NCBI GenBank assembly: GCA_030533445.1
Contig: CM060064.1
Span: forward strand, 46,499,787 to 46,563,786
Reading direction: 5' to 3'
DNA: 64,000 nt
Origin: Cyprinodon diabolis
Taxonomy: Eukaryota; Chordata; Actinopteri; Cyprinodontiformes; Cyprinodontidae
Below the pieces are notes generated by a model. The model made no database searches. It was given only the letters and a program-made list of their open reading frames with translations, and was not told the origin of the DNA. The translations under genes were made by a program, and so were the position numbers. Each line of letters begins with the position of its first letter. The first letter of the stretch is position 1. Positions 12,080 through 23,605 of this stretch are shown in pieces.

Positions 12080-14200
12080 TCCACCATCCATCCATCCATC
12101 CATCCTTTAATTAACCATCCATCCATCCATCCATCCATCCATCCATCCATCCATCCATCCATCCATCCATCCATCCATCCTTTAATAAACATCCATCCAT
12201 CCAGCCTTTAATTAACCATCCATCCATCCATCCATCCATCCATCCTTTAATAAACATCCATCCATCCATCCATCCATCCATCCATCCATCCATCCATCAT
12301 CCATCATTTAATTAACATCCATCCATCCATCCATCCTTTAATTAACCATCCATCCATCCATCATCCATCCTTTAATTAACCATCCATCCATCCATCCTTT
12401 AATTAACCATCCATCCATCCATCCATCCATCCATCCTTTAATTAACCATCCATCCATCCTTTAATTAACCATCCATCCATCCATCAATTAACCATCCATC
12501 CATCCATCATCCATCCTTTAATTAACCATCCATCCATCCATCCTTTAATTAACCATCCATCCATCCATCATCCATCCTTTAATTAACCATCCATCCATCC
12601 ATCCATCCTTTAATTAACCATCCATCCATCCATCCATCCATCCATCCTTTAATTAACCATCCATCCATCCGTTAATTAACCATCCATCCATCCTTTAATT
12701 AACCATCCATCCATCCATCCATCCATCCTTTAATTAACCATCCATCCATCCATCCATCCATCCTTTAATTAACCATCCATCCATCCATCCATCCTTTAAT
12801 TAACCATCCATCCATCCATCCATCCATCCATCCTTTAATTAACCATCCATCCATCCATCCATCCATCCATCCATCCATCATCCATCCTTTAATTAACCAT
12901 CCATCCATCCATCCATCCATCATCCATCCTTTAATAAACATCCATCCATCCATCCATCCATCATCCATCATTTAATTAACATCCATCCATCCATCCATCC
13001 ATCCATCCATCCATCCTTTAATTAACCATCCATCCATCCATCATCCATCCTTTAATTAACCATCCATCCATCCGTCCTTTAATTAACCATCCATCCATCC
13101 AGCCTTCAATTAACCATCCATCCATCCATCCATCCATCCATCATCCATCCTTTAATTAACCATCCATCCATCCATCATCCATCCTTTAATTAACCATCCA
13201 TCATCCATCCTTTAATTAACCATCCATCCATCCATCCATCCATCCATCCTTTAATTAACCATCCATCCATCCTTTAAATAACCATCCATCCATCCATCAT
13301 CCATCCTTTAATTAACCATCCATCCATCCTTTAATTAACCATCCATCCATCCATCCATCCTTTAATTAACCATCCATCCATCCATCCTTTAATTAACCAT
13401 CCATCCATCCTTTAATTAACCATCCATCCATCCATCATCCATCCTTTAATTAACCATCCATCCATCCATCCTTTAATTAACCATCCATCCATCCATCATC
13501 CATCCTTTAATTAACCATCCATCCTTTAATTAACCATCCATCCATCCATCTATCCTTTAATTAACCATCCATCATCCATCCTTTAATTAACCATCCATCC
13601 ATCCATCCTTTAATTAACATTCATGCATCCATCCATCTATCCTTTAATTAACCATCCATCCATCCATCCTTTAATTAACCATCCATCATCCATCCTTTAA
13701 TTAACCATCCATCATCCATCCTTTAATTATCCATCCATCATCCATCCTTTAATTAACCATCCATCCATCCATCAATCCATCCTTTAATTAACCATCCATC
13801 CATCCATCCATCCTTTAATTAACCATCCATCCATCCATCCATCCATCCATCCATCCATCCTTTAATTAACCATCCATCCATCCATCCATCCATCCATCCA
13901 TCCATCCTTTAATTAACCATCCATCCATCCATCCTTTAATTAACCATCCATCCATCCATCATCCATCCTTTAATTAACCATCCATCCATCCATCCATCCA
14001 TCCTTTAATTAACCATCCATCCATCCATCATCCATCCTTTAATTAACCATCCATCCATCCATCCATCCATCCTTTAATTAACCATCCATCCATCCATCCA
14101 TCCTTTAATTAACCATCCATCCATCCATCCATCCTTTAATTAACCATCCATCCATCCATCCTTTAATTAACCATCCATCCATCCATCCATTCATCCATCC
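12080..14200. repeat. Composite satellite: CCATC blocks separated by CTTTAATTAA
   Basis: Runs of 2 to 10 CCATC units alternate with the AT-rich spacer CCTTTAATTAAC for about 2.1 kb. Variants include CTTTAATAAAC, CGTTAATTAAC and CTTTAAATAAC. The spacer TTTAATTAA contains a PacI-type palindrome TTAATTAA. Several CCATCATCC variant blocks recur in the same spacer context, suggesting amplification of larger composite units. Confidence 0.95.
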
Positions 14201-14884
14201 TCCGAATCAGACCTTTCCTGACATTGTGTTGATGTTCTGATCCAGGTGAGAATGTCTCTGATTCATCTTAATGCTGCTCAGTTCTGGTCGATCTGCTGGA
14301 GAACTGGACTTTCATTGCTGTTTTTAATAATGCAAACTGTAGGAGGTACAATAGTATCTCTATGTTAGAATAAAGAACAATCAGAGGAAGTTACATATTG
14401 TGATCTGAATATGATTAGGATTTGAAGTTCCTGAAGAAAAAAAACAAATCAGCAAAAAAGGCCAAGAAGAGATCAGAAATATCTAGATTTCAAAAGCTGA
14501 AAGCAGACAATCAGTCTGAGAAAAAAAAAGGATTAAAGTGCAAATTCAAGAAGAAATGAAAATACCAAAACTTTAACTTTCAGTGTTATTGTATTAAACA
14601 ATCTTTGACTGGATTATCAGCAGCTTCCTTTTGCTGTAAAATATTCTGTTAATCCACCAAAGAAGGTTATGTGTTTTCTGACGAGGCTTTTATTTTGTAG
14701 CTCTGCAGCTTTGTTTCCGGTCTATGTGGCGTCACATTGACGTAGCTGCAGCTGTCAAAGAACGAAGGATGAATCTGTTCCGGAATGTTTTCAACGCGCA
14801 GCTGAACCCTCCTCTTCATCAGCATCAGCGCTGAAATAAACAACAACAGGCACTTCCGGTTCAGAACCACAGCGCTGACATCCA
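14201..14884. other. Intergenic DNA, nothing recognised
   Basis: A-rich sequence with only short open frames. No exon, repeat family or RNA gene was recognised. Confidence 0.4.
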
Positions 14885-15345
14885 TTCTATTCACTTTATT
14901 TCTATAGCTCCAATTCACATCACGTCATCTCAGGTCACTTTCCAGTTCACCAGATCATCCAGTCAGATTGATTCAAAGTTTTCTATCTAAGGAAAACCAG
15001 CTGATTGCATCGACTCATTGACTCTTCAGCAATCCCTCACACTAAGCATGCTTGTAGCGACAGTGGAGAGGAAAAACTCCCTTTGAACAGGAAGAAACCT
15101 CCAGCAGAACCAGGCTCAGTGTGAGCGGCCATCTGCTGAGGCCCACTGGGGTTCAAGGAGACAGAAGCAGACATAGAAAAAGAAGCATAGATACAAAAGG
15201 CAACTGTCAACCAGCTCCACAGGCGGCCCCGTCCAGGAAACACACAGCCAGGCAGACGAGCTCCGAGCCAGCTCCCATGTCAGAGGATGAAGAGAGCGCC
15301 TTGAATGACGTGTTGTGAATTGGTGTTATAGAAATAAACTGAATT
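14885..15345. mobile_element. Dispersed repeat (AACTCCCTTTGAACAGG family), copy 1
   Basis: Positions about 14925-15205 are nearly identical to 60165-60440, including CCAGATCATCCAGTCAGATT and GAGCGGCCATCTGCTGAGG. The copy continues past the point where the other stops and ends near GAATTGGTGTTATAGAAATA, a terminus typical of fish non-LTR retroelement tails. Likely the 3' part of a LINE or a SINE derived from one; the family is not named here. Confidence 0.65.
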
Positions 15346-16145
15346 AATTAGCTCATTGTTTTCAAGAGAGACCTGATTCTGCCTCCCTGGTGGCTTACAG
15401 ACCACAACCCCACTGCATGAGGCTGCCTCTACCATGCTTCACTGCTTGGTTGTTTGCATCATGTTCAGATTGGACTCACTTGATGAGATGACAGGAGTCT
15501 GGTGTGCTATTGCTTGGTTGGAAAGAAAACCTGCAGCCACAAGGCCCTTTCTGGAACCAGTTTGACACTCCTGATCTAGACCATAAGGAGTTCTGGTATG
15601 TCTGATGGGAGAACTGTCTCCACATGTTTGTTGTGTTTCCTACATGGCTTTTAGCAAACAGAACTTCTATTTCACTCTTCCATCTGGACAGATCCCTCTG
15701 TGGACGCCCATCCTCTGTGTTCAGATCATGGATTGAATGTTCGACTTCCATATAAACAGAGATTTTATATGGTCTCCGTGTCGGACTTAGAACTGGACTG
15801 GTTTAAATCCTACTGAAGGACAGAGTTTCAGTAGGTAACTTCATATCAGAGGCAGCAGAAATCACGTGACCCCATCTTGGTGTCCTTTAACCCCTCAGGG
15901 GATTCCTGACCTCTCAATCTAAGACGCATTTAAAGCTCAGGAGATGTTCTAGATCAGAGGTCACGGATTGCTGCTGGCTAATCCAGACCCAACCTGATTT
16001 AAAACATGTATAAATTACCGCATGTTGTCGACAGTGTCTAAATTCACTTGCGCTGCTTCTTCTGTTAATACGGTAAAGCCCTGGGGAGCGTCCAGCTCCA
16101 GGCTGCACGTGATCCAAATGAGCCAATGAGCTGTCAGTCTGGGTT
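15346..16145. other. Repeat debris with one hAT-MITE arm
   Basis: Positions 15486-15578 (GGAGTCTGGTGTGCTATTGC, TTGGTTGGAAAGAAAACCTG, GTTTGACACTCCTGATCTAGA) resemble one arm of the hAT MITE at 23606-23795, ending near CCTTTCTGGAACCAGTTTGACAC. The remainder carries no recognised gene. Confidence 0.45.
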
Positions 16146-16654
16146 GCTGCTGCCATTGCTGGGGCACGTTACTTTGAAAAAGTAATTGGTTATAGTTACT
16201 AGTTACTTCTCCCAAAAAGTTACTGAGTTACTACACAATGAAAGTAACCAGTTACTAGTAAAAGTAACTATTGCGTTACTTTTGTGTTTTTAAGCCCCAT
16301 AAACCTCACCGCCCTGCAGAGAGTTTTGCATTTACTGCAACTCGACGTAAACGACATCAGGGGGGAACGCTATCTGACGGCCTATAAACCCCGTCAGAGA
16401 GCGTTCTTCCTGCTTAACATCAGGGGGAACGCTATCTGATGCGGTGAAAATATCATCAGGCTGCATTACCTCTACTCATGGGTGTGAGGTTTTTTAACAG
16501 GACATTCAGATCTGGTGAGTATATGAAATTATTAACTGGGAATGTCTGATTCTGAAATCCTGTGTGTTTGGGTTGTTATAGATACTGTAACATCTATCTA
16601 TCATCTATCTTTCTATCTAGCACAGGGCGACTGTAGCGCGCCTTTAGCGAGCAT

Positions 16655-17845
16655 TAGGGATGGGCGATATGGACTAAAAAATTTATCACGATAATTTCTA
16701 GGTTTTACCACGATAACGATAAGTGACGATAAAAAACAAAACAAAAACACAATATCAGCCTAATGTATCAAACAAGCCTGAAATATGAGAACAAATTTCA
16801 CATTTATTTAAATGCTACACAGCAAATATAACTTGGCTTATAAAAGTTGCAAAGTAGTGCAACTGTAAATACAACCTGATAAATTGAGAAACAGAACTTA
16901 AAAGTTTTTCACTGAAAATTAAAACTAATCAGTAATCACCTCCTGATATAAATAGATGTGTAAATTACCAGTCGCTGGAACATGCCATATATTGGATAAA
17001 TAAATACCAGTGCAAGTTCTAACATACATTACACTCACTTCACTAAAAATAAAATTCAAATGTTATATCAACCTGTAACAACCTTTTTTGCTGTTGGGCT
17101 ACAAAAAATGTGCAAATGGATGATAAATACAGGGAAAAAACAGAAAAATCTAAATACTAAAATAGAAATAAATAATTTCAATAAATTCCAACAAACATCT
17201 AAAACCTGAAATACTTCTTTGTGCAAGAATGTACAAATAAGACCAGCAGGATCGTCAGCATGCTAAACAATGAAATAAAAACAAATAATTTCAATAAATT
17301 TAAAAAGAATATAAAAACTGAAATACCTCTCTGTGCAACGGCCTCTGTTAACTCTTTCCATCGCTTGGCTGTCATATGGTGTGGAATGAGCAAACGCGTC
17401 GGCAAGTTTTGTTTGAGTGGCAGTCGGTTTCTTAACAGAGGTTTTCGGAGTCGAGGCTTCTGCTGCATCGCAGCGCATCTTCTGACTAGCATCATATTCC
17501 GGTTTGTGTTTTAGGTGGTGGAATAAATTGGTAGTGTTGCTGTCCTTTGTCGTCACAGGTTGTCTGCAAACTTTGCATATGACGACTTTCTGCTCCGTAT
17601 CAGACTTTTTAAATCCAAAGCAGTTCCAGATAACGGAGCTGGAGCCTCTTTTAGGAACCAGGTCTCGGGGCACGTCTCCTCCACCTTCCGCCATGCTTGT
17701 TGTTTGCGCATGGCTCGCACGTGAGTTGGACTGCAGTACACGTCACCGGCGGGAGTTTATCGTTTTTATCGCAAGATGACAAATTGTTACCATGAGGAAT
17801 TTCTTTGACGATATATCGCACACGATAACATATTGCCCATCCTTA
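16655..17845 (-). mobile_element. hAT transposon inserted in another hAT
   Basis: A perfect 8-bp duplication GCGAGCAT flanks it at 16647-16654 and 17846-17853. Termini are TAGGGATGGGCGATAT at left and, reverse-complemented, TAAGGATGGGCAATAT at right. Only the first (BED finger) exon of a transposase is present on the minus strand; the catalytic RNase-H-like domain is missing, so this 1.19 kb copy is an internally deleted, non-autonomous derivative. Confidence 0.9.
17327..17694 (-). pseudogene. BED zinc-finger first exon of a hAT transposase
   Basis: Starts at MAEGGGDVPRDLVPKRG and shows the BED pattern VWNCF-like aromatic block (VIWNCFGFKKSD), VICKVCRQPV with the CxxC pair, then TTNLFHHLKHKPEY with the paired histidines. 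BED fingers mediate DNA binding by hAT transposases and ZBED proteins. The exon ends at a plausible donor AGAG|GTATTT after TERxx, but no second exon lies inside the element. It is related to the BED remnant at 35707, which shares VICKxCRxPVxTK. Confidence 0.8.
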
Positions 17846-18928
17846 GCGAGCATGCGCGTTTCCTGTCGCTTGCGCGGTGAATCGTGCCGCCTGCGCTGTG
17901 CGGAGATGCAGGGGAAACTGTATGTGATGGGGAACGCAGCTCGACGTAAAACCGGTATTTCCATCAGGAAAACGCTGTTTTGCTGCTGGAGTCCTCCTGA
18001 CTCTCCATCTCTCTGTGTGTGCTGTACGTTAACACCCGCCAGCAGAAACACCCACCTACCCAACTGACAGACGGAATCTCACTATACATCAGCCATTCTC
18101 ATCCTCCCCTCTCTCATGACGCGCGCACGAGTCCTATCATGAAAAAAGGTTCATTGTGCGACCTGAGTAACGCGCAGTAACGGGGTGTCGGCAATGGTAA
18201 CTGCGTTATAGTTACAGTCAAAGTAATTACTTAGATTACTCGTTACTAAAACAAGGTAACGGCGTTACTTTCAACGCCATTAATCCCATCACTGGCTGCT
18301 GCTGCTACTTTTAGACACAGCAGGCAAACCTGTGGCAAGCCGGGCGATGGGAAAGAAGGAGAAGACGATGAGAAAAGGAGAGCAGAGAAAGTGTGGACTG
18401 CTGGAAGAACTGCGGTGAACTGGTGAAAGAAAAGTGAAATGGCGTGCTCAAAGATGACCCTGCACATTTAGAGGATGTTTGGCTCAACCTGCTGCTGTGA
18501 AGCAGGATTCTCCACCATGAACAGAATCAGGGGCGGATCTAGAAAAATATCTATGGGATGGCGAGAGGGGGGCAGGAATTTTGGAGGGGTGGCAACATAT
18601 GGCATTTGTTTACAATGAATTTAATCCCAGTTGTCACAGTTTGGTGAGAATAGTACAGTCAGTGTTTCATGTGAAACAGTTCATATGGTACAATGTGTGT
18701 GACTTAATAGGAGATAGAAGAATGATAACACTACTTCTAGAGTGGCATTATCACAGGTATTAAGGTAAGACACAGGTAACCTGACTCCGCCAGATGGATT
18801 TGCTCCGCATATCCATCTGGAAACCTTCCGTTGAAGTAATCTTGGGAAGTGGCGAAAATACTGGTTAGCTGATTGGCCTATGTTGGTGATAGACGGGCCA
18901 AATAAACCAATCAGATCAACAAAGTATA

Positions 18929-19141
18929 TTACGTACTAACAGAGCAACGACGAAGAGGAGCCAATTGATAGATCAAACTCTTGCCGAAACCAGTCGGGAG
19001 AAGAGCAAAAACATCTTTTCCTCTGAGAAAAGCCTCCAGAGCAGTGTTTTGCTCTTCTTTCAGTGAAGAAATACTCTGTAATTCCGATAAAACTTGCTCG
19101 ATAGCCACGCTAACGCTAGTTTCATCGGCTGAAGCCGCCAT
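18929..19141 (-). pseudogene. RecQ-like DNA helicase N-terminal fragment
   Basis: From a Met at 19141 the minus frame reads MAASADETSVSVAIEQVL and then LKEEQNTALEAFLRGKDVF, followed by LLPTGFGKSLIYQLAP. LPTGFGKS is a Walker A (motif I) sequence and the preceding EEQ-x-x-A-L block is the motif 0 region of RecQ/superfamily 2 helicases. Similarity ends after QLAP; LRRCSVST and a stop follow, so motifs Ia to VI are lost. It sits inside a nest of transposons, and multi-copy RecQ-like fragments carried by repeats are known in fish, so this is more likely a transposon-borne piece than a decayed host gene. Confidence 0.7.
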
Positions 19142-19575
19142 GTTCTTTAGACTGAACTGTCGCGCTTCTCGTTGCGTCACACCTCAACCCGCCTCAAAGC
19201 CAACGCTGATTGGATGTTCGTTTGGTGAACGGCTCCAAATTTTCTTCAACGGAGAGTCTCCAGACAGATCTGCGAGTGAAACCTTGAGATCAGGATGGTC
19301 TCACGAGGCTAGAACTGAGCGCCATTTGCACAAGAAGAAACTATAGAAAGACAAACTTACACATCAGAGATCTATGGACTGAGCTGTACTAAAGTCAGCA
19401 TTACTACAGTCATGGCCAAAAGTATTAAGAATGACACAAATATTCTATTTTCACATGATCTGCTGCCCTCTGGTTTTCATGTCAGATGTTGTCATCACAT
19501 ACAGAAATACAGTTTCAATCATATTCTGAGTAACAAAAGCTTTTAATGACAGTTAGAATGAGTTAATGCAGCAAG

Positions 19576-19800
19576 TCAATATTTGCAGTGTTGACCTCTC
19601 TTCTTCAGGACCTCTGCTATTCTCCCTGGCTGCTCTCCATCAACTTCTGGACCAAATCCTGACTGATGCAGCCATTCTTTCACAATCAATGCTTGCATTT
19701 TGTCAGAAGGTTTTCGTTTGTCCTCCAATTTCTTGATGATTGACCACAAGTTTTCAATGGGATTAAGATCAGGGGAGTTTCCAGGCCATGGACCCAACAT
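19576..19800 (-). pseudogene. Tc1 transposase C-terminal remnant
   Basis: Encodes [20 protein letters not shown] with the catalytic Glu of the DD34E triad, then a family-typical tail ending KKRGQHCKY. The catalytic domain between this and the N-terminal piece is broken by frameshifts and stops. Confidence 0.85.
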
Positions 19801-20301
19801 CTCACTGTTTTGTTCCCTGAGCCAGTTAGATATCAGCTTTGCTTTATGGCAGGTGCTCCATCATGCTGGAAAAGGCATCGTTCATCACCAAACTGCTCTG
19901 GGACGGTTGGGAGAAGTTGCTCTCGGAGGACATTCTGGTTCCATTCTTTATTCATGGCTGTGTTTTTAGGTCAGACTGTGAGAGAGCCGACTCCCTTGGC
20001 TGAGAAGCAACCCCACACATGACTGGTTTCAGGATGCTTTACAGTCGGCATGAGACCAGACTGGTGGTAGCGCTCACCTCGTCTTCTCCCAACCAGCTGC
20101 TTTCCAGATGTCCCAAACAATGGGAAAGGGGATTGATGAGAGAAAATGACTTTCCCCCAGTCCTCAGCAGTCCACTCCCTGTCCCTTTAGCAGAATATCA
20201 GTCTGTCCCTCATGTTTTTCCTGGAGAGAAGTGGCTTCTTTGCTGCCCTCCTTGAGACCAGGCCTTGCTCCAAGAGTCTCCGCCTCACAGTGCAGATGCA
20301 C

Positions 20302-20622
20302 TCACACCTGCCTGCTGCCATTCCTGAGCAAGCTCTGCACCGCTGGTACACTATTAAGAGACGGTCCTGGCGCTTGATGGTCTTTCTTGGCGCCCTGGAC
20401 CCTTTTTGGCAACAATGGAACCTCTCTCCTTGAAGTTCTTGATGATGTCATAGATTGCTGACTGAGGTGCAATCTCTCTAGCTGCCATTCTCTTTCCTGT
20501 TCGGCCATTTTTGTGCAGTGCAATGATGACTGCACGTGTTTCTTTAGAGATAACCATGGTTCACAGCAGAGAAACAATGATGCCAAGCAGCAGCCTGTGT
20601 TTAAAGTGTCCAGTGGCGTCAT
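20302..20622 (-). pseudogene. Tc1 transposase N-terminal remnant
   Basis: Encodes ISKETRAVIIALHKNGRTGK, APQSAIYDIIKNFKERGSI and KKGPGRQERPSSARTVS, the paired-like helix-turn-helix and the GRPR-like (here GRQER) linker of Tc1 transposases. It belongs with 19576-19800. Confidence 0.8.
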
Positions 20623-21046
20623 TCTGACTAAATCTTGACAGATTGATCTCCAGCCCTGTCCTCATCACCACCCACACCTGTGTTAATGGAGCAATCACTG
20701 AAACATGTTAGCTGCTCCTTTAAGGCGGGGCTGCAATGATGCTGAAATGTGTTTTGGGGGATAAAGTTAATTTTCTAGGCAAATATTGACTTTGCAATTA
20801 ATTGCTGTTACGCTGATCACTCTTTAGAACATTCTGGAGTATGTGCAAATTGCCGTTTTAAAAACTGAAGCAGTAGACTTTGGAAATATTAAACTTATGG
20901 CCATGACTGAACACAGTAGAAATAAATGGGTCAAGGCACCCAAACAAGGAACCAGACATCCATGTATTGTTTACTCTGAACACACATTCACCCCATTTGA
21001 TCTTCAGCAACGTACGGCAACATCAAAGGGACATTTCATGCATGTA

Positions 21047-22681
21047 CAGTTGTGTTCGAAATAATAGCAGTGCCTCAACAGCAGCAAGAAAATCACTTGT
21101 TTTATTAACATTTCAAACTCTATACCCCAGATAAGTTTCTGGGGGGTAAAATAAAGGTATAGAAAACCAACAAACCCAACAGGACAGCCATGCATACTGT
21201 GGATTCTGTGAAATTGAATGATTAACTGAAAAGGGTGTGTTCAAAAAAATAGCAGTGGTGAGTTCAATTAGAGAGGGCATCAATTAGGGAGGGTATTCTG
21301 GGAAAAAAGGGTGTTAACAGGTGATCCGTATTTAAGGATCAAGACTACTGGCATGCTGGCTGTGCATTTGTCCTGAAAAAACAAGGAAAATAGGTCGTTC
21401 AAGACACTGTTCTGAAGATGAGCGTTTCCTAATAAAAAAATTGATTAAAGAAGGGAAAACATACAAAGAGGTGCAGAAAATCATTGGCTGTTCAGCTAAA
21501 ATGATCTCAAATGCCCTGAAATGGGAGCAAAAAACTGAAAAACGAGGAAGAAAAAGAAAGACAACCCCTCGAATGGACAGAAGAATAGCCAAACTGGCGA
21601 AGACTCAGCCAATGATGGGATCCAAGAGGATCAAGCAAGACCTTCAGTTGACAGTGAGTACTGTGACAATCAGAAGACGTCTTACTGAGGTTAACCGTCC
21701 AGCAAGAAGCCCCCGCAAAGTCCCACTGCTGAGAAAAAGACATGTGCAGAAGCGTTTACAATTTGCCAAAGAGCACATTGACTGGCCTGAAAAGAAATGG
21801 CATAATATCTTGTGGACAGATGAAAGCAAGATTGTTCTTTTTGGGTCTAAGGGTCACAGGCAGTATGTCAGACGCCCTGCAAACACAGAATTCAAGCCAC
21901 AGTACTCACTGAAGACCATTAAGCATGGTGGTGCAAGCATCATGATATGGGGATGTTTTTCATACTATGGTGTTGGTCCGATTCACCGCATACAAGGGAT
22001 CATGGATCAGTTCCAGTACATCAGGATCCTGGAAGAGGTCATGCTGCCATATGCTGAGGAGGAAATGCCTTTGAGGTGGACCTTTCAACAGGATAATGAC
22101 CCCAAACACACCAGCAAGCGAGCAAAAGCATGGTTCCAGATGAACAAGATTCAACTGATGGAGTGGCCAGCACAATCCCCGGACCTTAATCCCATTGAAA
22201 ACTTGTGGGCTGACATAAAAAGTGCAGTGCATGAGGCAAAACCAAGAAACGCTGAGGAATTGTGGAATACAGTGCAATTATCCTGGGCTGCAATACCTGT
22301 GGAACGATGCCAGAAGTTGGTTGACTCCATGCACCACAGATGTGAAGCAGTCATCAGAAACCGTGGTTTTGCAACAAAATATTAGTTTAGGATACTCAGC
22401 TAGGTTCACTTATCAAGAATTTCTTTGTTTGTACAGTACATTTTTGAGTTTCCAAGGAAAGATGGCAACACTGCTATTCTTTTGAACATGCCATTTCTTA
22501 CTTTATTTGAAATATTATTATTATTATTTAAGTTTTGATGACTTTGCGCAATTGTTTTGCTTTGGAATAGAATGTACTGTGTCCCCAATGTATCTGTGTT
22601 CATTAAAGTACAATTTCTTTGAAGAATTTTGACATTTACTCATTTTTCTAAAGGCACTGCTATTATTTCGAACACAACTTG
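21047..22681 (+). mobile_element. Tc1/mariner element with IR/DR-type ends
   Basis: TA dinucleotides flank it (21045-21046, 22682-22683). The outer terminal repeats are CAGTTGTGTTCGAAATAATA at left and CAAGTTGTGTTCGAAATAAT at right (reverse complement), differing by a one-base indel. A second, inner copy of the motif occurs about 190 bp in on each side: GTGTTCAAAAAAATAGCAGT at about 21238 and, reversed, ATGTTCAAAAGAATAGCAGT at about 22488. This double direct-repeat within inverted-repeat layout is the one known from Sleeping Beauty-type elements. The 1.64 kb length is that of a complete element. Confidence 0.93.
21390..22385 (+). CDS. Tc1-like DD34E transposase, nearly intact
   Basis: The frame runs unbroken from the expected N-terminus (GRSRHCSEDERFLIKKL) to TAG at 22383, about 331 codons, normal for Tc1. 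Helix-turn-helix regions cover roughly residues 10-55 and 75-120, with a basic EKRGRKRKT linker between them. Catalytic residues are the Asp of ILWTDESK, the Asp of FQQDNDPKHT, and the Glu of [11 protein letters not shown] exactly 34 residues later. The codon in the usual initiator position (21390-21392, before GGTCGT) is ATA rather than ATG, and no in-frame ATG precedes the first helix-turn-helix. The protein may therefore not be made in full, although the rest shows no damage. Confidence 0.9.
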   Translation: MGRSRHCSEDERFLIKKLIKEGKTYKEVQKIIGCSAKMISNALKWEQKTEKRGRKRKTTPRMDRRIAKLAKTQPMMGSKRIKQDLQLTVSTVTIRRRLTEVNRPARSPRKVPLLRKRHVQKRLQFAKEHIDWPEKKWHNILWTDESKIVLFGSKGHRQYVRRPANTEFKPQYSLKTIKHGGASIMIWGCFSYYGVGPIHRIQGIMDQFQYIRILEEVMLPYAEEEMPLRWTFQQDNDPKHTSKRAKAWFQMNKIQLMEWPAQSPDLNPIENLWADIKSAVHEAKPRNAEELWNTVQLSWAAIPVERCQKLVDSMHHRCEAVIRNRGFATKY

Positions 22682-23530
22682 TAAATATGCTGTAGATAGA
22701 GCTGCTGTATCAACAAATCAACCAAAAAGGCAGGTACTGTAGGTTACAGCAAAATCTCCACAAATCTGAAAAGAAGCAACATAAAAATACATTTTGCTTC
22801 CAGTCTGAAAAAGTATAAAACATTTAGTGAGTAAGTTCATACAGGTCATTTCTGGATAGTTTCATACTATACATACAAAAAAAAGAAACAACAACACTGC
22901 TTCATATTAAGCAGGATTTACTCCAGTATCACATTTTTAACTTTACTTTTAACTCTTCTGGTTTTATTGAAGGAAATATCAGATTTTTTTTAGGTGCAAA
23001 AACAAAATGTAGCAGTTCTGTAAAGGCTCAGCAGAGAGCAGAACATAAAGTTAACATGACTATAACAGCTGAATGCAGAAACGTCCATGTTGCTCAGCAA
23101 AACGCTTCACAACTTTATGTATATCCAATGCCTTTGTGCGTTTTGGTTTAACGCTGATTAAAACCAAACCTGATAGTCTCTTTTCTGCAAAAATATGTCT
23201 TTATGAGCCTGATGCTACGTTCACACCGGACGCAGCGAGTTTGCATGCAAAGTCAATGGTTGACGTGCGTCAAGGCGCAGCAAAAGGTCTCGCAGCGCGT
23301 CTGAGCAGCTGAGGCAGCGCGTTGGGAGCGTTTAAGCATCTGACGCGTGTGAAGCGCCGCAAACGCGCTGCTGCTCGAGATGGAAAAATTTAACTTTTGC
23401 TGCTCCATGCGCCGCGTCAACCAATCAGAGGAGCTGATCTGGGAGCTGGCAGGGAGTCAGACACAGCACTGCTGACGCTATGAGCGCTATGATCACTCCT
23501 CTGAAACAGTTTATTGACGCATAAATTAAC

Positions 23531-23534
23531 TTAA
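23531..23534. other. Empty TTAA site corresponding to the insertion at 53166
   Basis: The flanks ATTAAC-TTAA-AATCCTGAAACC match, on both sides, the flanks of the TTAA element at 53166-54011 in a paralogous copy of the same MITE. This is the uninserted allele of that target. Confidence 0.85.
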
Positions 23535-23605
23535 AATCCTGAAACCTGCCGGCAGAATATGTTGGCTTTTATTATCCTGCTGCCTGCAGTTTGGATTATT
23601 TAGAT

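Larger units (their letters stand above)
16154..18294. mobile_element. hAT-type DNA transposon (outer element)
   Basis: The 8-bp duplication GCTGCTGC lies at 16146-16153 and 18295-18302. Ends are CATTGCTGGG at left and, reverse-complemented, CAGTGATGGG at right. Subterminal sequence is full of TTACT/AGTAA motifs, such as AGTAACTAGTTACT variants near both ends, which could be multiple transposase-binding sites. No transposase of its own is visible. It is split by the hAT insertion at 16655-17845. Confidence 0.8.
19407..20909 (-). mobile_element. Degenerate Tc1-like element
   Basis: The left end CAGTCATGGCCAAAAGTA, preceded by TA, matches the right end read in reverse, CAGTCATGGCCATAAGTT. Both ends are followed by Tc1-family subterminal sequence. 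Transposase remnants on the minus strand include an N-terminal helix-turn-helix (20354-20622) and the C-terminal [11 protein letters not shown] block (19576-19800). Confidence 0.85.
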
